Positions 55,499 to 64,000 of a stretch of 64,000 nucleotides of DNA are shown here, piece by piece. This DNA comes from Micromussa lordhowensis (lineage: Eukaryota > Cnidaria > Anthozoa > Scleractinia > Lobophylliidae), in assembly GCA_964020085.1 (NCBI GenBank), contig OZ026608.1, forward strand, positions 17,217,479 to 17,281,478, read 5' to 3'. A program made the translations under genes and the position numbers. Position 1 is the stretch's first letter; every line of letters starts with the position of its first letter. A model generated the notes under the pieces. It saw nothing but the letters and a program-made list of their open reading frames with translations, had not been told where the DNA came from and did not search any database.

Positions 55499-56455
55499 AG
55501 CCTGAAATGTCAGTCATCTCCCGTCCACAGCCCAGTCCCCGGGCGAGAGACGCCTGAAGTCTGAGCGTTATAATTCCGTCCGCTTACGTCACGTCCTAAT
55601 TTATGACAATTTTTCATAAATCTGTATTTTCCTGAACTGACATCTTCCATTTTTACGTTAATGCATGTTATCCACGCAGCCGCTCGGCGTGATTCGGTGT
55701 TTCGGCATCCTCAGTTAAGATACGGTGTTGCTCTCGATTCCTAATACAAGCTGATACAAGCTGAAATCGAGAAATTTTCTGTAAAATTATTTCATTTTGA
55801 ACTTCAATCCGTGCACTGCTGGAAACCGGATGAGTTTATACTCTCTTTTGTTTTAGTCCCGCAGTGCAGCGCAGAATCGTTCTTCGTTCCATGTTATATT
55901 GGAATGTTACTTTTTCAGCTGTCAAAAAACGTATTGCACTAAGAAAGTCAAGAAATCCATTTTGGGAAAATGTGTGAAAGAACACACTGAAAACCAATTA
56001 CACCTCAACTACCAGAAATAAACAATGGAACTGTGTAACAGTATTTTTTTTTATTTCTTGACTTGCTAAAAAGAAAATAATTCGGCTTGGATACATTTTC
56101 TTCTTGAAGTTGAAATGTTAACCTAAGAAATCAGGTCAGGAAAAGCGGACAAAAATTGTTCACGAGCATTTACGGCAGAGCAGTAGAACGAAATACCTGA
56201 AAAGATTTATAATTAACTCACGCCGCTTTACACCTTTCCCGGCGACACCCACAAGTAATACGACAGTCCTGATCTCTTTTAAACCAATAAGAGACTTGTA
56301 TGTATCCTGCACAAACTGAAAACCAATCAGAAATTACTTTAGATTTCAGAATCAGTAAGTAACGCCACCGGACTGAATTATAACGCTCAAATTTCAGGAA
56401 TCTCTCTCCCTGGCATTAGGCCGAAGGCGGGAGATGACTGACATTTAGCAATCAT
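55499..56455. mobile_element. Non-autonomous DNA transposon with about 80-bp inverted termini
   Basis: The left end (cctgaaatgtcagtcatctc, later gagcgttataattccgtccg) and the complement of the right end (aaatgtcagtcatctcccgc, later gagcgttataattcagtccg) match over about 80-90 bp. The roughly 780-bp interior carries no transposase-like frame. The termini belong to the same family as the short foldback at 25476-25573, which looks like an internally deleted relative. Confidence 0.7.
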
Positions 56456-56819
56456 TTCGTTTGTATTACTCTCAAAGGGGAAAGGGTGGCATTCAATTCC
56501 AGTTTAATAGCAGTGAAATTTCTCAGAACTTCAGTATTGCTGGTATGACAAAACGTCCGTAATAAGGTCCGTTATACCATCAACGACGTCTGGAGTAAGA
56601 TTGTGCAACTCCAGTTTCTATTGAAGAAAGACCTCTAGGGGTATGATGTTACTACTCCCGGTTGATATTCTCGCAGTGGGGAGTCACTCCCTTATTTGAC
56701 CTTAACTGGGAGGTGCCACTAACCTTGGCAAGGTTAGCGTTGAGAAACAATATGTGATAACTGGATTGTCTCTGGGAGAGCAACTTTAAAGAAAAAAAAA
56801 ATGTTTTGGCTTCATCAGT

Positions 56820-57060
56820 GTCAGGAGTTTAAAGGGACTCAGTCACGGTATTTCGAGTTATTTTTACCACATATAAAATTACCTTAATTTAAAGGAAACC
56901 TGATAATTGATGTTTACTAAGATAGAAAAACACCAAAGAGATAATAATAAACGATTAACAAACAAGAATGGTTAAGGATGAAGAAGATTGACACGGATTA
57001 CAAACGACGAATTTGAAACTTTTCAAGATGCGTAAACCGCGACGTAACTCCTTCAAGAGC
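56820..57060 (-). repeat. Dispersed repeat R1, fullest copy
   Basis: From aagggactcagtcacggta to taaaccgcgacgtaactcc, including aaacaccaaagagataata and ggatgaagaagattgacacg. The reverse complement matches the intronic copies at 6275-6745, 10430-10625 and 12970-13150, so it may show the true element ends. Confidence 0.7.
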
Positions 57061-57214
57061 TTCAACGGCACCAGGCACTCCACCCACGCATCCGTTAGAT
57101 TTCCCCTGGTCGGGGTGGTGTAAGTAAGCCTCGAGCCTGGACTTCTGCCCTGCTAAGAATCTTACTGAAGCTTATAAACGCCTAAGTTTTAAAAATGAAA
57201 TAGCTTCATAAAAA

Positions 57215-57490
57215 TGGGTTTGATGCCGTTTTGGTCAGAAATAGGATATCGATTTTGGCCATTTTGGTCTCAAATAGAGTATGGGTTTTGAAAAAGCTAC
57301 GTTTTCAGGCAGTATCCGGCGATAAGATCATCAACAAAGCCCTTCGCAATCCCTTTAATATCGGTCTGAACTAGGGAACTAATTATAAGGCAGGTCTGAA
57401 ACAGGGCATTGATTTAACGGTAAGCTCTTAAATAGGGTATCTGTTTTTGGTCAGGTCATAAAAAGGGTAGAGAAAATCAAATATTTTAGT
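57215..57490 (+). repeat. Degenerate tandem repeat of about 20-40 bp
   Basis: The phrases ggtctgaactaggg, ggtctgaaacagggc, ggtctcaaatagagtat, ggtcagaaataggata and ctcttaaatagggtatc recur irregularly. It matches a low-complexity repeat type and has no coding potential. Confidence 0.6.
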
Positions 57491-57734
57491 CTTAAATTGA
57501 ATTGGGGAAGGATTTTGGGAAGCAGGCCGCACACATCACCCGAAGCTCAAGAGAAAGAGTTTGTTCAAATTGTTACAAGAAACATAAGAATGTCTCTCTA
57601 AGACAAACTTTCTCAAAGTAAAGCTACAGCAGTCTCTAGCTAAGCTAGACAATGATAAATATGATTTCCGCATTAAAATGAAAGTCCCAGGATCTCTTGT
57701 AAGGACTTTTTTGTGTCGTGTCTTGCTATATTAA

Positions 57735-58095
57735 TGGGCACTACGCCGGAGGAGTTTGAAAACGCAGCTTTATTTCTACGGTTAGGCGGCCTACGGTCCA
57801 CACTAAACTGTCTCGAAAACGGAGCTTTTCGAAAAACGCTCCTAAAACCGGCGGAATTTGAAAACACCGGCTTTTCATTTTCGTGTGGACGGAAGACATT
57901 TTGAAAACGGAGCTTTTCAAAAATAACAACCTTACTATAATCGAGTGATTTCCCTGACCGAGTTTTCCTCAAACTCAAATCTAAAATGACCGGCTTTTGT
58001 TGCGTTTTTAAATTTCTCCGGCGTAATGTAGACGGAAAACATTTGATGCGTTTTCAGAGTGAAACGTAATCCGTTTTCAAATTCTTCCTGCCCAG
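57735..58095. repeat. Dispersed repeat R3, copy 3
   Basis: Contains gcctacggtccacactaaac, cgaaaacggagcttttcgaa, ggcggaatttgaaaacacc, attttcgtgtggacggaaga and tttaaatttctccggcgta, the same vocabulary as 40640-40870 and 41120-41262 in a longer arrangement. Confidence 0.6.
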
Positions 58096-58202
58096 TATGC
58101 CCAGGGTCTTACTTTACAATTCTTATTACAATACCGTTTTTCCATTCCGGAATATACCTAAGACCTTAGATATGTTTGACAGAAATAAAAATGCATTTTT
58201 AA

Positions 58203-58685
58203 CTACGGTGAAACCTCTGTTAAGCCGACGCTAAATTAAGCGGACACTCAGCCTGGCCCCGATATTAACGTCTTATATTTCCCTTTATAACGAACCCCTA
58301 TTCAGCGGACACCTCTATTAAGCGGACGCGGACACAGAAAAAAAGTGTATTTGGCTAATTAATTTCCATTGTTAAAAACCTATATTAAGCGGATAACGGA
58401 CTGAATCGACAATGTGGCTTTGGATTACGTCCTTGAAATACTCGATTAAACAGAAGATTAAATGTTCCCGTATTATCGTTGGTGTATCGAAAGGGCATTA
58501 TTACAAACAAATTAAATTTGGTAATGAAAGCTGATGAACTTGAACTCTGGATAGCTTCGTAAACAACCTAGAACTTTATCACAGTATAGAGGAACCATTA
58601 AATGTTAATTGTTAACAAACATTGTGCATTAAGCGGACACTAGGGAATGTCCCAAGGGTATCCACTTAATAGAGGTTTCACTGAA
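58203..58685. mobile_element. Non-autonomous element with gtgaaacctctattaag termini
   Basis: The left end ggtgaaacctctgttaagcc and the complement of the right end (agtgaaacctctattaagtg) form inverted termini about 480 bp apart. Several internal ttaagcggacac motifs follow. The start CAGTGAAACCTC resembles pogo/Tigger termini (inference). A clean TA duplication is not seen. Confidence 0.6.
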
Positions 58686-60046
58686 TTTTTAAACAATGAA
58701 AATTTATTTTTAACTTTTTTTTAAGCAGTGGTAATGATTTCCCAGATTTCTGTTCACCGTAAAGAGAACAATTGACCGTTATCCCTCCAATTAGCAACCC
58801 CTCTTATCAGTATCAAGAAGAGATTAACATAGTAAATAATAAAACAAAAGAATAAATCAAAAATTCTCACTTTCTCAAATTTGGTTCTGGATGTGTATTG
58901 CAAACGATTTTTTTTCCTTCGTGGCTCCTGGTAAACTGTTGTCGCAATCAATAAACTAGGCAATTTTTTCCTATAAAGAAATTGTTAGAAGTTTGCAAGG
59001 CATAACAGGACAAAAGGCTCACAAATCAAACGTCAGTGTTCGTGATTCGTTCACTTTCTCACCCCACCCCACCCCTTCGCTTTAACTGTTCGACAGAGAA
59101 GAAACTGGGTCTTATAACCTCATTTAAAATTCCTCAAAATTTCAAGATGGCGGACAATACGGCCATGTTCAAACTGTCAAATGTCACAGTGGAAACCCTC
59201 TTGTGAGAAACTGTGACTTTTGGATGTGAAACTAATTTCAAGAGAAATTGATTTCCGTAAGAATTTTGCATTATTTGGTGATATGTACGATGTAGGTACT
59301 GAGTTCACCATTACACTTATAACTGCTGACATCAGCGTAAAAATTTTACTTCAGGATCAGCTTCTAAAACTTGGTACATACCTTAGGTTCTTTGTGAAGA
59401 TAGTCTAAAGCCGACTCTCTAAATATTCTGTATATTCTTATAGTTTTTTTTTATGAAGAAAATGGTGCCTAACATACACACTCTTTTCACCCAGAAAAAA
59501 ACTTGATAAAAAACAACTCAAAACTTGACAGTGAAACCTTTGATGTCCGATGGTCCAAAAATCCGTCACCATGTCATTAATCACGAGCCTTCTGAGCTTA
59601 TGTTTTCACTGTTATCTGTTTTAAAGTCAAACTGATTTAACTGGGCCACGAAAACCTGATGTCGGACAGCCACTGAAATCCCATACTAATGAAGTAAACA
59701 CGGCCGTTTTGACTGACGAATTTACAATCGTGTGTGTGATTTTTTCAAGCCTTGAAATGGAATGCTTACAGTAAAAACATTTCGATAAACTAACAAGCAA
59801 CCACTCAGCACTTTGCCAGATAATTAAGCTAGTGGAATTTTGTTGTTGTGGAAAAAATTGAAATAAGACTGCTTCATATTCGGCAGAAATATGCAATCAA
59901 ACTTAAGTGTCCGACAATAAGTACCAATACCTCAGTTTAGTTAGTATTATCAATCAAGCAATGTGTATAAGACAAGCATCCTATCCAATAGATGTAGTTA
60001 GTAGAATTCTGCTTGTTACAAATGTGCACTTAAAAATGTCTCACTC
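58686..60046. other. Intergenic stretch, no gene seen
   Basis: Short frames only. No repeats identified with confidence. Confidence 0.4.
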
Positions 60047-60289
60047 TCACTCATGCCCGTTATGCCGGCTGGCATGTAGGGCAGCAACAAGGGTACTCCA
60101 CCCCTGTCTGTTCTGGGCCAGCTTCTGAACAGTCCCCCAGGTGTGATGGAGGGTCTTAAGCTCCCCTTCTACAGTTCGACGCCAGGTGTTCTTGCATGGT
60201 TCGCCCCCGTTTCCACTTCCCGTCTGGTGTCCAGTGGAGGGCTATGCGGGGAATGTTGCCTGGCTCTCTTCTCATCACATGCCCGATTC
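60047..60289 (-). pseudogene. LINE endonuclease-reverse transcriptase C-terminal relic
   Basis: The minus strand reads GNIPRIALHWTPDGKWKRGR, then, after one frameshift near 60195-60205, NTWRRTVEGELKTLHHTWG and LAQNRQGWSTLVAALHASRH, ending NGHE and a stop. This is the conserved C-terminal tail of RTE/jockey-like endonuclease-reverse transcriptases. It is 5'-truncated, as LINE insertions usually are, with a short gtgagagtgaga tail after the stop. Only the one frameshift suggests a fairly young copy. Confidence 0.8.
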
Positions 60290-61039
60290 ATGTAGTTGAT
60301 AGTACCTTTATGTAGTTGAATGAACCAATCAGATAATTTTTTAATATTTAAATGCGATTTTTGGGAACTTCATTTCAAAGTGACTTTATTTAGTTTATAG
60401 CTGTTATTAAACTACTGAATCAGTAAACATTGTGAAAACCTCTTTCACAAACATTAGTGTTTGCAACATTAGGTTTATTAAGTTAACCCTGTTAGAATAC
60501 AATCCTGTGACACTAACTCCCCTCATTTCACTTCCGCAATATGATATCAAAAGGAAAATTGTTTGACGTGCTATTGAGGGGAAAGCCTTCCAAGCCTGAT
60601 TCTCACTGGTGACATAAGTACAAGTGCAGGCATTAAAGCACAAGAGATTTCGGCCCAATGATAATGAATGCTGATGCAAGAAGATAGATAGAAGTTCACT
60701 TGGACAGTTCCAAGCTTATGCTGTGTTTTGTTTCGCATGTAGCACAAGGGTGAGGTCAAATATGTGAGGTGAGTATGCTATTTAGAGCATGTGGTGAAAT
60801 TGAGCCCCTTTTCAAAGAGCTTGCGTCCCTAGTGAAAACCACACTTTATTTAAGAATACCTACATGTAGAAATTCTTTCTTCCACTCTAACCTCTAATAA
60901 GGTACATGAAGATTGAACATTTGATACAATTCAAAGGATTTTGAAAGGATTGCCAGATAAGTTATCATCACAACAGGTGCATTACTCCAGTTTCTGTTGC
61001 GCAAAGCAAATAAGAGTAATTTGCTGTTGTCCCAAGCCC
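60290..61039. other. Intergenic stretch, no gene seen
   Basis: No supported gene or repeat. Confidence 0.4.
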
Positions 61040-61196
61040 CACTCTCGCACCCCTGTAATCGGGATGCTAGTTTATGGATCGCGGGTCACCTTTTAGCATT
61101 TTTTTTCTGGCTGCCCTAGCAATCCTCCAGTACACTTCATGCTCATGGGTGGAGAGATACTCTGTGAGAGTAAAGGTGTCTTGCCCAGGAACACAT
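61040..61196 (-). mobile_element. SINE body fragment, minus strand
   Basis: The minus strand reads gtgttcctgggcaagacacc, ttactctcacagagtatctc and tccacccatgagcatgaagt, then aactagcatcccg and aggggtgcgag. It parallels the body of the SINE at 32976-33256. The tRNA-like head is missing. Confidence 0.6.
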
Positions 61197-64000
61197 CGCC
61201 AGCCCTCCTGGCCAGTGCTGGAATGTAATCTCGTGATTTAGAATTCAGCACATTATATATTAGTTCTTGAAACCTCACAACTGCTAATAAAGGTGCACAA
61301 AATTCTTTTTTTTCTCTCATCAATCGTGTTTCAAGTCTTTGCATCATTAAATCAATGACATAATCACCAGCATAAGTGATGAGTTGGTAGACTGATAAAA
61401 AGAAATCAACAAAGCTGAAAAACGGCTTGTTTCCAAATCATAGACAGATACTGCAGTCAGTGGTGCTTACTGAATGTAAAGTGTTTGCTACTTTTCTTAA
61501 TTAAACTGAACTCTGAGGAAGTTATTGAAAGAAACTGGATCTTCTTAATTGTTTGAAAAAAAAAATAACCAAGAACTAAGATTGTGGCAGTCGAGTTGGA
61601 GCTTTTAAAGATTCCCTCCTTGAGTATCATGAGCTGGCATCTGCCCGGCTGCCTTAAACTGCAATCAATTAAATACTGTACAGAATACTGTTAGAAAACA
61701 CAACCTTCAAATCCATCCTAATGCTTTAAAATTTTGGAATGCATTTTTTAATTTTTTTTAATTTTAAATAGTCATAGACTGTTTGACGTAAGTACAGAAA
61801 TTGTAGCAACTTCGATGTTAAAAACCTTGGACATGATTTTGTTTAATTTACTTGATCAGGTGCCTTCTTTGCTAGCATATTTTTTGTCATGCATTTTCAT
61901 TGTTGTTTGATGACTGAGGAAAGATTGTACAAGAAGCTAAAGTTAGTGTAGGAAGCTACATGATTCATGATGATTCATCACTACTATTTATTATTTTCTC
62001 AGTATATGTAATTTGTATATATTTATATGTATTCTATTTTTCTTTTTTTAACACCGGCTGTAAAATTAATGTTTGTGTGAGTTTAAATTAAAATTGAAAA
62101 ATTGAAAAAAAAAATTGAAAAGCAGTTTGATATTTTGAAGCGTTTTATGTAAAGTAATAATAATAGTAAAAGAAGAATATACGCAACTGCTTTGTAATCT
62201 GTCTTCGTGCCCTTTTCTCGGTTTGTGTGGTCTCTGGATCGAGCGGTCCGAGGTTCGTGGCTTGTCCGGAATCACACTTGGGATCCACGTTACCCGTTTA
62301 TTCGTTTATACCCCTTGCGTTCGCTCCTATTTTTCTCCCCGATTATTTTCTTTTTTTTCCATTGCATTCTGACATGCCTTCCCCACTGGTTTAGTTTGGT
62401 TGTTTGCTTAGATTCCTCGTGTACTGGCTGTGAGTTTCCTTTAAACATTTAAATTTGTTGGTGTGTAAACTTCATGCCTCCCGTTGCTTTCCATTTTGCG
62501 TTTGAAATACGCAAGACCGCATACTCTCACATTTGTTCGTGGTGAATTCTCCCTGGGTTCTCAGTGAATTCACACACGCTGCGTGCCCTAAATATTTCCA
62601 GACTTTCTATGGTAGCTCTGAGAGTTCTCCCACTGGTTTTACCCCGGTTTCCCTGCCGATCAGTAACACATGCCATATCCGTCTTGTCAATCCCCGTTTT
62701 CTAATTATTAAAACCGGTGATCAATATGCGACGACTTTTAAAAAGTGTGGATCACCTTGTGCAAACGAGAGCACAAATAAACAGGTTTCTTTTAAAGACA
62801 AGAACCAACTTAATCACACAATGTATAGAGTTGTTTCGAGAAGCATTGTCGGAATAAAGCGTATAAGTGTACGCGACAACCCCGAAAGTTAGTATGGGTA
62901 GAAGTAGAGAGCTGCTCAGTGCACGCGATGAAAACAGATATAACAACATGGCAAACGTGAATTTCATACGTTAACGTTTTTTCATTAGACTTGTCGCAAC
63001 AAGGTTCTTTTCGACACACTGAATTTTAGAAGAATTTTCCACTAAAAGTGGTGTAACAGTGAAAAAATGCTACAGAAAAGTGGTCTTCTGGGTGAAAATC
63101 CAATGTATCATTGGTAATACTTCACGTGCAAAACTACGAAGTTGTAAATTTCCTCTACACCAGTATGTAAAATTCCAGTGATCACCCAGACTTCTATCTT
63201 GTCGCGTAGGCTTGATGCTTTCATCCGACAACCTTTCTCGAAACAGCTGTATAAAGATGTAAGGAAAATCAAAAACCTGATTGTTTTAAATGTTTTTATT
63301 CTGACTCAGAACCAACCGTCATCAGCTATGAAAGCTTTCAACGTACGTTCTATGTGCGTTCAGCTATTCGCAAATCCCCGCTTTCTCCTCAGTTGGGTTT
63401 CTGGTTAGTTAATCCACGTGAAGGTCGGTGATTGGGAAAGAAGTTTTCTTGGGACTGGCACTAGCTACGCAAGGACTGACAATGTCACGTGGTCACATCT
63501 CACATTTTTCATCCAAAGACGAAACACAAGTAGCTATAGATCGTTTTCACGTGACGTCATCGCTTTCTAAAATCCGAAACTAAAAAGCCACCAAAGTTTT
63601 TGTACTCATTGGGCATAAAAGAGACCGTATATTTATATCTGTTTACAATTCTACAGCGTGCTTCGTTTGAAAATCAGAGCATTTTGAATTTCAGAGTTAT
63701 GTCGGTGCGTGACACAAAGCCGCGATCGCATTTGTCGAAAAATATATACCTATCTCATGATTTGTAGCCTTTTCAGAAGTTAGAGCATTAGGAAAAGTGC
63801 TTATGCAAATGCTTGTTTGTTAAGTACAGATAATCAGTCGCCTAGATAGCCAAACCGGGGAGGGGCTACAGCCCCCCCCCCCCCCCGGCCAGTTTCAGAA
63901 AATTTTGTAATTTTTCGGGCAAAACGTTGATGATTCGGGAAAAAAGGTAATCAAGGTGAGGATTGTACGCTATTTCTCTGACGTTTGCCTTGTCAAAACG
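61197..64000. other. Right-hand flank, no gene seen
   Basis: A frame of 119 codons at 62533-62892 has no recognisable domain. A 15-base C run (63872-63886) sits near the edge. Sequence around 63540-63620 (gttttcacgtgacgtcatcg) resembles the end of a dispersed repeat, but no second copy is in the window. Confidence 0.4.

Noticed and set aside
61093..61347. 84-codon minus frame that looked like a conserved protein
   Set aside because: Its nucleotide sequence matches the body of the SINE at 32976-33256.
62533..62892. 119-codon plus frame
   Set aside because: No recognisable domain, repeat or splice context. Length is within chance for this window.

Overview
The window reads as anthozoan cnidarian genomic DNA, most likely from a stony coral. 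It is AT-rich, with intron-split genes, canonical GT/AG splice sites, and many small foldback elements, a tRNA-derived SINE and decayed LINE fragments of kinds I associate with coral genomes. The species cannot be told from the sequence alone.

Two protein-coding genes are well supported, and they point away from each other. (1) Minus strand, 19211 down to base 1 and running off the left edge: a large lipid transfer protein of the apolipoprotein B/apolipophorin type. I could reconstruct 16 phase-consistent exons encoding 2,924 residues. They give a signal peptide, a vitellogenin/LPD_N lipid-transfer module in exons 3-11, apoB-like beta-sheet domains in exons 12-15, and a huge open exon 16. Exon 16 holds 38 consecutive 26-residue repeats, each exactly 78 nt, very rich in N-glycosylation sequons. 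The C-terminus lies outside the window. (2) Plus strand, 51363-54028: a two-exon TGF-beta superfamily ligand of the activin/inhibin-beta class, 432 residues. It has a signal peptide, a propeptide, an RNKR furin site and a nine-cysteine mature domain with an unusual four-residue tail after the last cysteine.

Between the two 5' ends lie about 32 kb (19.2-51.3 kb) without a convincing gene. This stretch and the 54-64 kb flank hold a patchwork of repeats. These include an 80-90 bp minisatellite (26.1-26.85 kb), foldback MITEs (25.5, 33.3, 33.6, 38.6 and 49.0 kb), TIR-bounded non-autonomous DNA transposons (35.55-36.0, 55.5-56.45 and 58.2-58.7 kb), SINE copies (33.0 and 61.1 kb), LINE reverse-transcriptase relics (39.0 and 60.05 kb) and several dispersed families. 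The same families also occur inside introns of the lipid-transfer gene, where one insertion is nested inside another repeat and one intron is filled by a roughly 104-bp tandem array.

The two genes have no evident joint pathway: one is a secreted lipid carrier, the other a secreted developmental signal. The most unusual structure is the length-locked, recently amplified, sequon-dense repeat array of the lipid-transfer protein.
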